From Gordonia amicalis NBRC 100051 = JCM 11271 (GTDB lineage: Bacteria > Actinomycetota > Actinomycetes > Mycobacteriales > Mycobacteriaceae): a DNA stretch of 64,000 nucleotides. Below the pieces are notes generated by a model that had not been told where the DNA came from, made no database searches, and saw only the letters and a list, made by a program, of their open reading frames with translations. The position numbers and the translations under genes were made by a program. Positions 7,992-16,437 of the stretch are shown in pieces (the first letter of the stretch is position 1; each line of letters opens with the position of its first letter). The stretch spans positions 166,012 through 230,011 of the forward strand of contig NZ_BANS01000007.1 of the NCBI RefSeq assembly GCF_000332995.1. Reading direction: 5' to 3'.

Positions 7992-8789
7992 GTGAGTGAA
8001 GAGAAGCGTCACCCGCAGCGCGATCATCCACCGGGCCTGACCGTGGGCGCCGTCGCGGGGATGGTCGGGGTCAGCGTGCGCACGCTGCACCACTACGACC
8101 AGATCGGGCTGGTGACACCGTCGCGCCGCACGACGGCCGGATACCGCGTCTACGACGACACCGACGTCGAACGGCTCTACCGTGTCCTGACCTACCGCGA
8201 ACTGGGCTTCTCACTCGAGCGGATAGCGACCCTGCTCGACGATCCCGATGCGGACGAACTGCATCAGCTCCGGACGCAGCACGCGCTGCTCACCGACCGG
8301 ATCGATCGCTTGCACCGGATGGTCGTAGCGGTGGAGGAGATGATGACCACGAAGAAACGCGGAATCCAACTGTCCGCGGCCGAGCAGCGAGAGATCTTCG
8401 GCGACGACTGGCGCGGCGAAGAGTACAGCGCGGAGGCCGAACAACGGTGGGGCGAGACCGATGCGTGGCAGGAGAGCCGGAAACGCGTCGCCCGGTTCTC
8501 GAAGGAGGACTGGCGCAACATCAAGGCCGAGACCGATGACCTCGAACGGCGCCTTGCCGACGCGATGCTCCAGGGACTGACACCCGGATCTGCCGAAGCC
8601 GACGCGCTCGCCGAGGAACACCGTGCCCAGATCGGGCGGTTCTACGACTGCTCGCACGAGATGCACGTCGGACTCGCCGACATGTACGTCGCCGACCCGC
8701 GCTTCACCGCGCACTACGACGAACAGGCACCCGGGCTGGCCGTCTATCTGCGTGAGGTCATCCGGACCAACGCCGCGAAACACATCTGA
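7992..8789 (+). CDS. MerR-family regulator with TipAS-like drug-binding domain
   Basis: 265 residues. An N-terminal MerR winged helix (about 17-85: GAVAGMVGVSVRTLHHYDQI, GYRVYDD) is followed by a helical coiled segment and a C-terminal TipAS domain (about 140-260, with GEETDAWQESRKRV-like and YDCSHEMHVGLADMYVADPR signatures). TipAL proteins sense thiopeptides and other multidrug ligands and activate their own promoter. Start is GTG at 7992 with AAGG 8 nt upstream. No transporter gene is adjacent, so its targets may be elsewhere. Both domains are recognisable; the ligand is not. Confidence 0.9.
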   Translation: MSEEKRHPQRDHPPGLTVGAVAGMVGVSVRTLHHYDQIGLVTPSRRTTAGYRVYDDTDVERLYRVLTYRELGFSLERIATLLDDPDADELHQLRTQHALLTDRIDRLHRMVVAVEEMMTTKKRGIQLSAAEQREIFGDDWRGEEYSAEAEQRWGETDAWQESRKRVARFSKEDWRNIKAETDDLERRLADAMLQGLTPGSAEADALAEEHRAQIGRFYDCSHEMHVGLADMYVADPRFTAHYDEQAPGLAVYLREVIRTNAAKHI

Positions 8790-8814
8790 TCGCGGCGCCG
8801 GCCCGGCATCGGTG

Positions 8815-9630
8815 TCACTGGTCCAGATAACGCGTCCGAAGTGTCTCCGGGACAGCGGGATCCAGGCCCAGCCCGTCGCGGAAGTAGCCCTCGACGTCGC
8901 CGTACTCGGCGGTCATCTCGTCGAACGCATCCTCGAGGTACTGCCGCCGGACGCCGAGAATCGCCGACAGGATGTCCGGATCACCGCCGGCCTTCTCGAA
9001 TGACGCGAAGACCGGATGCAGTGCCGGGATCAGTTCGTCGTTGGTGAGCAGGTAGTCCTCGAACACCTCGTCGCGACCGACGCCGAGCACCGTGAGGAAC
9101 GTCGCGGCGCCCCAGCCGGTGCGGTCCTTGCCGGTCGTGCAGTGGAACAGTGCCGCCCCGGGTCCGGCCGGCTCGGCCAGGGCCTCGAAGAACTTCCGGT
9201 AGGACGTACGGGCACTCGGTAGGTTCACGATCTGCCGATAGGTACCCGCCATCATCGCTTCGGCCTGCCCACCGCCGAGGGCTTTGTTGGCCTGGGCGAC
9301 CATCGCCGGGTCGGCGAACACTTCGTTGAGACGGGCCGGCATGGCGGTCGACGAGTCGGCCAGGACGTCGAAGTGGGTGTCGGTGACGCCCGGCAGGTCC
9401 GGGTCGGGTGCAGCGTCCCGCTCTGCAGCGGTACGGAAGTCGTAGACGGCTGTGATCCCCAACTCGTCGAACTTCGCCAGGTCATCCCCGGCCAGACGGT
9501 GCAGCTCGGTGGACCGGAACACCAGGCCGGCGCGCACCCGGCGTCCGTCGGCAGCCGACCAACCACCGAGGTCCCGGAGATTCGGCACAGTGGCGAGCGC
9601 CACGGCATGCCCATGGGTGAGATCTGTCAT
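8815..9630 (-). CDS. Tyrosine/serine protein phosphatase (PtpB-like)
   Basis: 271 residues from the ATG at 9630. The P-loop HCTTGKDRTG supplies the catalytic cysteine and arginine of the Y_phosphatase3 family, and the N-terminal VPNLRDLGGW signature is the usual start of the fold. M. tuberculosis PtpB, a secreted phosphatase with phosphoinositide activity, belongs to the same family, but no signal peptide is present here. An in-frame ATG at 9702 would add 24 residues without adding conserved sequence. The gene is convergent with the MerR gene (25-bp gap). The physiological substrate is unknown. Confidence 0.88.
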   Translation of the reverse strand: MTDLTHGHAVALATVPNLRDLGGWSAADGRRVRAGLVFRSTELHRLAGDDLAKFDELGITAVYDFRTAAERDAAPDPDLPGVTDTHFDVLADSSTAMPARLNEVFADPAMVAQANKALGGGQAEAMMAGTYRQIVNLPSARTSYRKFFEALAEPAGPGAALFHCTTGKDRTGWGAATFLTVLGVGRDEVFEDYLLTNDELIPALHPVFASFEKAGGDPDILSAILGVRRQYLEDAFDEMTAEYGDVEGYFRDGLGLDPAVPETLRTRYLDQ

Positions 9631-9945
9631 GAAAAGAGATTCTGACAGCCCAATCCGATCGGCCTTCGGCGACGAATCTCCCGAGTGCTCAATATGTGCC
9701 ATAAATATCCGTCCGATGATCCCATGAGGCACTCTGATGACGTTGAGTCGACGAGAAGTTGGCCGCCGGTTACCGATACCCGCGAGTAACATTAATATCG
9801 TGCCGTCTTGGGAGATGACTCACAGATGGCCTTTCTCTTCCCGGGGAAAGTGAGCAACAAAAGCGCAACCCATACGATTCCGGTCACATCATGAGGATTG
9901 CCCCCGATCACCCCAAACGTGCTGTTCGCAGGAGGTGGCGGGGCA
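9631..9945. other. AT-richer intergenic region between phosphatase and small orphan gene
   Basis: About 315 bp between divergent genes. Parts of it (roughly 9640-9900) are clearly lower in G+C than the surroundings, for example around TAACATTAATATCG near 9788, so it probably carries promoters in both directions. I found no convincing palindrome, RNA gene or conserved frame. Confidence 0.5.
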
Positions 9946-10203
9946 GTGATATCCGAACCTCGGCGGCGTTACAGGGCGCCAGGTGAATTTCGTGCCATGA
10001 TCCTCCACGACAGCCTGCGCAGTCGCATTGAAAATGCCGGATATCCCTGGGCTAAGTTCCCTTTCATGTCCAGCAAAGTGGCGGTTCACGGTCGCACAAT
10101 CATCCGAAATGTGCGGGTATTCGACCGGCCGTCCGAAGGACTGATCAACGGCACGGACCCACTGACCGAGGGCGACGCCGAGCGGATCTTCAAGAACCTC
10201 TGA
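9946..10203 (+). CDS. Small protein of unknown function (85 aa)
   Basis: I do not recognise this protein. The start is GTG at 9946, 10 nt after a perfect AGGAGG (9930-9935), one of the best ribosome-binding sites in the window. The product is hydrophilic, has no signal peptide or membrane segment, and is rich in Arg near the N-terminus with a more acidic end (TEGDAERIFKNL). Codon use is less GC3-biased than in neighbours, hinting at a younger or horizontally acquired gene. A strong hairpin follows directly, so it forms its own transcription unit upstream of the ABC/YhgE pair. The longer frame from an ATG at 9898 would bypass the ribosome-binding site. Confidence 0.6.
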   Translation: MISEPRRRYRAPGEFRAMILHDSLRSRIENAGYPWAKFPFMSSKVAVHGRTIIRNVRVFDRPSEGLINGTDPLTEGDAERIFKNL

Positions 10204-10213
10204 TTCAACCCCT

Positions 10214-10247
10214 GCCTGTCGTACTGCCTTCCGGCGGTACGGCAGGC
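10214..10247 (+). terminator. Hairpin terminator after the small gene
   Basis: A 15-bp stem (arms 10214-10228 and 10233-10247, two G-U pairs in the transcript) with a TTCC loop, starting 10 bp after the TGA. Immediately after it, GTCGGT-TGT-ACCGAC (10250-10264) forms a second short palindrome ahead of the ATPase gene and could be an operator. Confidence 0.75.
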
Positions 10248-10284
10248 AAGTCGGTTGTACCGACCCCCAAGAGAAAGTTGGACG

Positions 10285-11043
10285 ATGTGGTCTTCGGATC
10301 GGGCGGCAGCGATGCGTGACGCCCCGGAGCCTGGCGGCACCCCCTCGGACGCAACCCTGATCGAAGCCCGCGAACTCTCCGTGGATGCTTCCTGGGGCCA
10401 CATCTGCGGTCCGGTCGACCTCCGGGTCCGCACCGGCGGAGTCACCGTCCTCGCCGGGCCGGAGGGCCGCGGCCGAACCGCACTGTTGCTCACGCTGGCG
10501 GGTCGCATGCGCCCGACGAAAGGCGAGTTGGTCGCCTTCGACCGCTCGAACGACGCCCACCATCTGTTCAAGAACGCTGCCGTGGCATGGATCGACGAGG
10601 TCGACGACATCGAACAGACCATTCGCGTCAGCGACGTCATCACCGAGCAGATCCGGTGGTCGGCACCTTGGTACAAGTGGGTCACGCCCGCGCTCGAGGA
10701 AGACCTCGAGCGCATCTGCCGACCCGTCTTCGGCCCGTACCCCCTGCCGGCGATGGAGTCGTTCGTCGAAGAACTCCCCGAACTGACCGCTGCCCTCTTC
10801 CGTATCGCGGTGGGCAACCTGCGACGTCCGCCGCTGCTGGTCGTCGGCGGGGTGGACAACCTGACGCGAAGCCAGAACCAGCTTCACCTGATGGACCGTC
10901 TCGTGGACCTGGGCCGCACCCAGACCGTGATCACCGCCGACATCAACGCCGTGTCCCCGGCCGGCGGTGTCCGTGACGTCATCGGTGTCCACAACCTCAC
11001 AGATGGCCAGTTCGTCGGCCTCGAGCACGAAGATCGGACGTAG
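10285..11043 (+). CDS. Degenerate ABC-type ATP-binding protein, partner of YhgE/Pip protein
   Basis: 252 residues with the overall order of an ABC nucleotide-binding domain, but with damaged catalytic motifs. The Walker A motif is GPEGRGRT, with Arg in place of the invariant Lys. The signature region that normally reads LSGGQ is EELPELTAALFRIA. The Walker B region PPLLVVGGVDN lacks the catalytic Glu. It may bind nucleotide weakly or act as a scaffold. It lies 5 bp before the YhgE/Pip gene and is surely co-expressed with it. Start: ATG at 10285 with a weak GAGAAAG; a second ATG at 10312 is possible. Confidence 0.82.
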   Translation: MWSSDRAAAMRDAPEPGGTPSDATLIEARELSVDASWGHICGPVDLRVRTGGVTVLAGPEGRGRTALLLTLAGRMRPTKGELVAFDRSNDAHHLFKNAAVAWIDEVDDIEQTIRVSDVITEQIRWSAPWYKWVTPALEEDLERICRPVFGPYPLPAMESFVEELPELTAALFRIAVGNLRRPPLLVVGGVDNLTRSQNQLHLMDRLVDLGRTQTVITADINAVSPAGGVRDVIGVHNLTDGQFVGLEHEDRT

Positions 11044-11048
11044 AGAAC

Positions 11049-13013
11049 ATGTTTGCCGCATTCTCGCCGGGCAGCGACATCAAGCGCTACTACCGGGGAC
11101 GGATGCCCCGGCTGGCGCTCGTGGTCATCATGCTCATGCCGCTCCTGTACGGCGCGATGTACCTGTGGGCGTTCTGGAATCCGTTCGCCGCCGCCGACAA
11201 GATCCCGGTCGCCCTCGTGAACGAGGACACCGGCGCGGTCGTCGAGGGACAGAAGCTCGACGCCGGCGCCCAGGTCGCCGCGGGGCTGATCGAGTCCAAG
11301 CAGCTCGATCTGCACGAGGTGTCCGCTGCCGAGGCGGCCGACGGTGTCGCGCACGGCAAGTACTACTTCTCGATCACCCTGCCCGCCGACTTCAGTTCGG
11401 CGATCGCGTCACCCACGAGCGACAAGCCGCGCTCGGCGCCGCTGGTGTTCACCTACAACGACGCCAACAACTACCTGGCGACGATCATCGGCCAGGACGC
11501 CGCGCAGCAGGTCGTCAACAAGGTCAGTGCACAGGTCGGGGCCCAGACCTTCGACATCGTCCTCAACGACGTGGGAACCGTCGCGGGCAAGCTGACCACC
11601 GCGGCGGACGGCGCGAACGAACTGGCCGCCGGCCTGAAGACCGCCAACACGGGTGCTCAGGAGATCGCCACCAACCTGGTGACCGCGAAGAACGGCGCCG
11701 CCGAACTCGCCGGCGGTCTCGGCGAACTCGACTCCGCACTGCTCCGCGCGACCGACCCGCTGCTCGCGGCGATCGGCAACGGAGATCAGACCGGCCTCAC
11801 CGCCGCGGAGGTGAACGCGGCCGCAGATCGCCTGGCCCGCAACGCCGGAGCCGCGTCGAACGAACTCACCACCGCGGCGAATCAGCAATCGCAGGCCAGC
11901 AAGGGACTGGAGTCGGTCATCGCTCGGCTCGGCGCCTCCTCGGACCCTGCGATGCGTGGGCTCGCCGAAGCCCTCAACCCGGCGCGGCAGTTCCTGCGCA
12001 CCAACGGTCTCGGACCGGATGCGAACAACCAGCTCACCCAGCTGAACAGCGATGCCACTCTGCTCTCTCAGCAGCTCGGCAACCCGAACAGCCCCCTCCG
12101 ACTCGGTCTCACCCTGGTCGAGGACGGCGGCTTGCGCAACGACATCATCGCCGCACGCGGCGCCGCCGACGAATTGAAGAGCGGTTCCGCCGAACTCAGC
12201 ACCGGTCTCGGTGAGCTGAGCGCGGGCGCCGACCAACTCGCCGCCGGCACCGAGCAGTTGGCCGCGGGCTCGGCCGAACTGGCATCGGGTCTGGACGAGG
12301 GCGTCAAGGCCATCCCGTCCTGGAGCAGCGAGCAGAAGAAGGAGATCGCCTCGACGCTGGCGCAGCCCGTCGAGTTGCAGGAGGACTACACACACGAGGC
12401 ACCGACCTTCGGAACGGGTTTCGCCCCCTTCTTCATGTCCCTGGCATTGTTCGTCGGCGGCATCATCACGTGGATGTTGTTGACGCCCTTGCAGTCCCGC
12501 CCGATCGTGCAGGGCTTCTCGTCTCTGCGCGTCGTATTGGCCTCGTACGCACCCGCGTTCGCCATCGGCTTCATCCAGGCGACCATCCTGTACTCGGTGG
12601 TCACCTTCGCCGTCGGACTGCGAGCCGAGTACCCGATATCCACATTCTTGTACCTGTTGCTCGTCGTCGCCACCTTCATGGCGATGATCCAGATGTTCAA
12701 CGCCGTGTTCGACGTGGCAGTCGGACGTGTTGTGACACTGGCATTCCTGATGATCCAGCTGGTCTCCGCGGGCGGTATCTACCCTGTGCCGACCACGGCC
12801 ACACCGTTCCAGTACATCCACTACGTGGACCCGATGACCTACACCGTGGAGGGCCTCCGACAACTCACGGTCGGCGGCATCGACTACCGATTGTGGCTCG
12901 CCATCGGCGTCCTCAGCGGTATCACGGTGGCCTGCCTGCTCATCTCGTCGTGGGCCGCCCGCCGAAACCGCCAGTACACGATGGACCGTCTGTATCCGCC
13001 GGTGGAAGTCTAG
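11049..13013 (+). CDS. YhgE/Pip-family membrane protein
   Basis: 654 residues. One N-terminal transmembrane helix (about 20-42) is followed by a large extracytoplasmic region (about 45-450) with Ala/Leu/Gly heptad-like stretches (LAAGLKTANTGAQEIA, LSTGLGELSAGADQLA) that predict long coiled coils. An ABC-2-type block of about six membrane helices makes up the C-terminus (about 456-640). The family includes the Lactococcus phage infection protein Pip and proteins involved in exporting cell-surface or type VII-linked cargo. It is paired with the pseudo-ATPase gene upstream, suggesting a two-part membrane complex. Its cargo is unknown. Confidence 0.9.
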   Translation: MFAAFSPGSDIKRYYRGRMPRLALVVIMLMPLLYGAMYLWAFWNPFAAADKIPVALVNEDTGAVVEGQKLDAGAQVAAGLIESKQLDLHEVSAAEAADGVAHGKYYFSITLPADFSSAIASPTSDKPRSAPLVFTYNDANNYLATIIGQDAAQQVVNKVSAQVGAQTFDIVLNDVGTVAGKLTTAADGANELAAGLKTANTGAQEIATNLVTAKNGAAELAGGLGELDSALLRATDPLLAAIGNGDQTGLTAAEVNAAADRLARNAGAASNELTTAANQQSQASKGLESVIARLGASSDPAMRGLAEALNPARQFLRTNGLGPDANNQLTQLNSDATLLSQQLGNPNSPLRLGLTLVEDGGLRNDIIAARGAADELKSGSAELSTGLGELSAGADQLAAGTEQLAAGSAELASGLDEGVKAIPSWSSEQKKEIASTLAQPVELQEDYTHEAPTFGTGFAPFFMSLALFVGGIITWMLLTPLQSRPIVQGFSSLRVVLASYAPAFAIGFIQATILYSVVTFAVGLRAEYPISTFLYLLLVVATFMAMIQMFNAVFDVAVGRVVTLAFLMIQLVSAGGIYPVPTTATPFQYIHYVDPMTYTVEGLRQLTVGGIDYRLWLAIGVLSGITVACLLISSWAARRNRQYTMDRLYPPVEV

Positions 13014-13124
13014 GGAGGTCGTGACAGGCAAGCCCCCGTGACTGTCGTCTACCTCGAGTAGATCGCTTCAACCGCCCCATTTCCGGTATTGAGCGCCTTA
13101 GCATCTGAACACCAGGAGGAATAC

Positions 13125-14534
13125 ATGACACGCAAATCGACTTCACATGCCCGCACGAACACGAACATCGGCGACAACCTCAATCTGCGTACCGTCTTCA
13201 CCCGCCCGGGTGAGGCCACCGATCTGCCGAAGTTCTCACTGGCCGACGACATGCTGCTGCCGGAGACCGCCTACCAGATCGTCCACGACGAGGCGATGCT
13301 CGACGGCAACGCCCGCCTGAACCTCGCGACCTTCGTCTCGACCTGGATGGACGGCGAGGCGAAGAAGCTGTACTCCGAGACCGTCGACAAGAACATGATC
13401 GACAAGGACGAGTACCCGCAGACGGCGGCCATCGAGGACCGCTGCTGGAAGATCCTCGCCGACCTGTGGCACAACCCGGACGTCGACCAGGCCATCGGCA
13501 CCTCGACCATCGGTTCGTCGGAGGCCTGCATGCTCGGCGGCCTGGCTCTCAAGCGCCACTGGCAGGCCCGCCGCAAGGCCGAGGGCAAGTCGATCGAGAA
13601 GCCGAACCTGGTGCTCTCCACCGCTGTCCAGGTGTGCTGGGAGAAGTTCTGCAACTACTTCGAGGTCGAGCCGCGCTGGGTGCCGATCAGCCCGGAGCAC
13701 ATGGTCCTCGACGGCCACGAGCTCGAGAAGTACGTCGACGAGAACACCATCGGTGTCGTCGCGATCATGGGTCAGACCTACACCGGCATGTACGAGCCGG
13801 TGAAGCAGATCGCCGCCAAGCTCGACCAGATCCAGGCCGACACCGGCCTGGACGTGAAGATCCACGTCGACGGCGCGTCGGGGGCGATGATCGCACCGTT
13901 CTGCCAGCCCGACCTCGAGTGGGACTTCCGCGTCGAGCGCGTCGTCTCGATCAACACCTCCGGCCACAAGTTCGGTCTCGTCTATCCCGGCGTCGGCTGG
14001 ATCGTGTGGCGCGACACCGAGGCACTGCCGGAGAGCATGGTCTTCCACTGCAGCTACCTCGGTGGCGACATGCCCACCCTGGCGCTGAACTTCTCTCGTC
14101 CCGGCGCCCAGGTGCTGCTGCAGTACTACCAGTTCCTGCGTCTCGGCCGTGAGGGCTACCGCCAGGTGCAGCAGGGTTCGCTCGACGTCGCGCAGTGGCT
14201 GTCGTCGCAGATCGCCGAGATCGACGCCTTCGAACTCGTCAGCAAAGGTGACACCATCCCGGTGTTCGCGTGGCGCCTGAAGTCCGGTCACACCGACAAC
14301 TGGAACCTGTACGACCTGTCGGATCGCCTGCGCATGAAGGGTTGGCTGGTCCCCGCCTACCCGATGGCCGACGATCTCGCCGACCTGACCGTCCAGCGCA
14401 TCGTGGTCCGTGCCGGCCTCAGCCACGACCTCGCCCGCGCCCTGATCGCGGACATCCAGACCGAGGTCGAGTTCCTCGATCGTCTCGAGGGCCCGATGCC
14501 TGTCGAGGGCGATCGGTCGCACTTCCACCACTGA
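13125..14534 (+). CDS. gadB: Glutamate decarboxylase
   Basis: 469 residues, full length for GadB. It is a PLP enzyme converting glutamate to GABA and CO2 with consumption of a proton. The PLP lysine is K282 in NTSGHKFG, and the preceding HVDGASGAM contains the PLP-binding Asp. The start ATG has AGGAGGA 5 nt upstream. In enterobacteria this enzyme works with a glutamate/GABA antiporter (GadC), but none is present here; the next gene encodes a different membrane protein. A strong terminator follows. Likely roles are cytoplasmic acid resistance or GABA-shunt metabolism; the sequence does not decide between them. Confidence 0.96.
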   Translation: MTRKSTSHARTNTNIGDNLNLRTVFTRPGEATDLPKFSLADDMLLPETAYQIVHDEAMLDGNARLNLATFVSTWMDGEAKKLYSETVDKNMIDKDEYPQTAAIEDRCWKILADLWHNPDVDQAIGTSTIGSSEACMLGGLALKRHWQARRKAEGKSIEKPNLVLSTAVQVCWEKFCNYFEVEPRWVPISPEHMVLDGHELEKYVDENTIGVVAIMGQTYTGMYEPVKQIAAKLDQIQADTGLDVKIHVDGASGAMIAPFCQPDLEWDFRVERVVSINTSGHKFGLVYPGVGWIVWRDTEALPESMVFHCSYLGGDMPTLALNFSRPGAQVLLQYYQFLRLGREGYRQVQQGSLDVAQWLSSQIAEIDAFELVSKGDTIPVFAWRLKSGHTDNWNLYDLSDRLRMKGWLVPAYPMADDLADLTVQRIVVRAGLSHDLARALIADIQTEVEFLDRLEGPMPVEGDRSHFHH

Positions 14535-14565
14535 TCGCCGAGCCCCTCGGCGATTCGGATCTCCT

Positions 14566-14600
14566 GTCCCCGGCCTGGCATCCCCTTCCAGGCCGGGGAC
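14566..14600 (+). terminator. Strong hairpin terminator after gadB
   Basis: A 13-bp perfect G+C-rich stem (GTCCCCGGCCTGG at 14566-14578, complement at 14588-14600) with a 9-nt loop, 32 bp after the gadB stop. There is no U-tract. It separates gadB from the downstream membrane-protein gene, so the two may be transcribed separately or by read-through. Confidence 0.85.
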
Positions 14601-14629
14601 GCATCGTCGCATACACAGACAGGTAGAAA

Positions 14630-15304
14630 ATGAGCATTGCCGCGTCATCCCCCAGGCGCAGCGAGATCTTCATCCCGACACTGAACAAACAGTGCTGGGG
14701 CTTCATGATCGGTTCGGCGTTGTTCGCGCTGGGCTCCGCACCCGGTTTCGGCTCCTGGGCAGGGGCGGCGACCGTCAACGTCTGCTACTTCGTCGGTGCC
14801 TGGTTCTTCACCGCCGCAGGCCTCATGCAGCTCTTGCTGAGCGGCCCCGTGACCACGCGCGTCGACTACGGAAACGGCGTCATGGTGCGGGCCGACTGGC
14901 TCTCGGCGGCAACCCAATCGCTCGGCACGGTACTGTTCAACGTGAGCACCACCGCCGCCTTGACCGCACACGCCGTTGTGTCACAACGCGATCTGGTCTG
15001 GGCGCCCGATGCGGGCGGGTCCATCGCCTTCCTCCTCAGCGGCTTCCTCGCGGTCCGCGGATACCGGCATGCACACCGCTTCTTCGATCCCGGAGCTCGT
15101 TCCTGGTGGTCGGTCCAGATCAATCTCCTGGGCTGCATCGCGTTCAGGGTAGCGGCCGTCGGCTCCTACATCTCCGAGGCCGGCGTGACCGTCGACGCAA
15201 TCCTGGCGAATGTCGGGACGTTCATCGGTGCGATCTGCTTCTTCCTGACGTCCTTGCTGGTCCTGCCGGCGTGGGACCGCAGCACTTCGGGTGGGTCGGT
15301 ATGA
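14630..15304 (+). CDS. Multi-pass membrane protein of unknown function
   Basis: 224 residues with about six hydrophobic segments (near 22-40, 46-68, 95-112, 130-143, 160-178, 190-212). I recognise only a general resemblance to YrhK-like integral membrane proteins, including a short N-terminal cytoplasmic segment and paired helices. It lies between gadB and an AraC-type regulator and overlaps neither, so a role in the same acid or stress response is possible, but it has none of the features of the APC-family GadC antiporter. Start ATG at 14630 has AGGTAG 5 nt upstream. Confidence 0.75.
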   Translation: MSIAASSPRRSEIFIPTLNKQCWGFMIGSALFALGSAPGFGSWAGAATVNVCYFVGAWFFTAAGLMQLLLSGPVTTRVDYGNGVMVRADWLSAATQSLGTVLFNVSTTAALTAHAVVSQRDLVWAPDAGGSIAFLLSGFLAVRGYRHAHRFFDPGARSWWSVQINLLGCIAFRVAAVGSYISEAGVTVDAILANVGTFIGAICFFLTSLLVLPAWDRSTSGGSV

Positions 15305-15371
15305 CCCGGACGCACACACACCGGCGATCGCCCCGTCCCGGCCAGGGCGATCCCGCACCGGGGAGCCGGCG

Positions 15372-16418
15372 ATGACCGAGTTGTTCCGCGACAACGGCTC
15401 GCCTGCTCCACTGCCGCCGCAGATGATCGAAACGTGGGAGCGCCGAGTCGGCATCCACCGCAGCATCATCCAACCCGAACCGATCCGGCTCAGCGGCCCC
15501 GAGGGTATGCGCCACTACGGGCAGCACGTCGAGGTGCACACCGACGACCCCGACTCCTTCGACTCGCTGATGTACGTTCGTCAGCTGTCGATGATCGGCA
15601 CATTCTGCAGCCTCCACACCCCGCTGCAGGTTTCTCGGAACCCGCGCCTCATCGACGAGCAGCCCTCCGAGGACCTCGTGATCGGGGTGCACACCCTGGA
15701 GGGCCGGCACATCATCCGGCAGGGGTCGCGCGACTTCGCGTACGGGCCTGGTCAACTGGCCTTCGTCAGCAACGCGTCGCCGTATCTCGAGCGGACCTTC
15801 GAGATCAATGACCCGGCCGGGCTGGTGATCCCGCTCGAACTCCTGGGGAACCAGCGCCGTATCGCCGAACGGGCACGCCGGCCGGTGGCCTCTCACACAC
15901 TGTTGGCACGCGCCACCGCGTCGTTCATCCTGCAGTTCGCGTCGGACACCGCGGTCGGCGTCTCCGAGCCGGATCCGGACACCGAGATGGCCGCCATCGA
16001 ACTGGTACGCGCTGCGCTCGGACAGCTCGACTACGACAATCGGCAGATCACCGACAACGCGCTCTTCGTGCGGGAAGCGGTCTCCGACCTCATCGAGCGT
16101 CATCACCGCGACCCGTCGTTCACGCCGAACACGATCGCCCGCTACCTGCACATCAGCCGTCGTCAGCTGTACCGGCACTACGAGGACACCGAGGACTCGC
16201 TGGCCGCGCGCATCGCCGACCGTAGGCTGAAGACCGCCTGCGAGCTCCTCCGAACACGTCCCGACTTGGCGGTTTCCGAGGTGGCGCGGATCTCCGGCTT
16301 CCCGTCGAGTCCCACTATGCGCAACCGCTTCCGAGCCGAACTCGGGCTCGGCCCGAGCGAGTATCGCGCCCGTGCCGCCGCCGAGAACGAGGCGTCGGGA
16401 TCCTGGGACCACGTGTGA
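15372..16418 (+). CDS. AraC-family transcriptional regulator
   Basis: 348 residues: an N-terminal cupin-like AraC-binding domain (about 30-190) and a C-terminal double helix-turn-helix (about 235-340, with ARYLHISRRQLYRHY and EVARISGFPSSPTMRNRFR). This is the layout of regulators answering aromatic or organic-acid ligands. Its position directly after gadB and the membrane-protein gene makes it a candidate regulator of them. The start ATG follows GGGGAG by 6-8 nt. The ligand is not evident. Confidence 0.88.
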   Translation: MTELFRDNGSPAPLPPQMIETWERRVGIHRSIIQPEPIRLSGPEGMRHYGQHVEVHTDDPDSFDSLMYVRQLSMIGTFCSLHTPLQVSRNPRLIDEQPSEDLVIGVHTLEGRHIIRQGSRDFAYGPGQLAFVSNASPYLERTFEINDPAGLVIPLELLGNQRRIAERARRPVASHTLLARATASFILQFASDTAVGVSEPDPDTEMAAIELVRAALGQLDYDNRQITDNALFVREAVSDLIERHHRDPSFTPNTIARYLHISRRQLYRHYEDTEDSLAARIADRRLKTACELLRTRPDLAVSEVARISGFPSSPTMRNRFRAELGLGPSEYRARAAAENEASGSWDHV

Positions 16419-16437
16419 GCGACGGCTGAGGCGGCTC

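Noticed and set aside
11409..13031. A 540-codon minus-strand open frame opposite the YhgE gene
   Set aside because: Shadow of the YhgE coding frame; composition is atypical (many Gly, Arg, His, Gln) and no ribosome-binding site precedes it.
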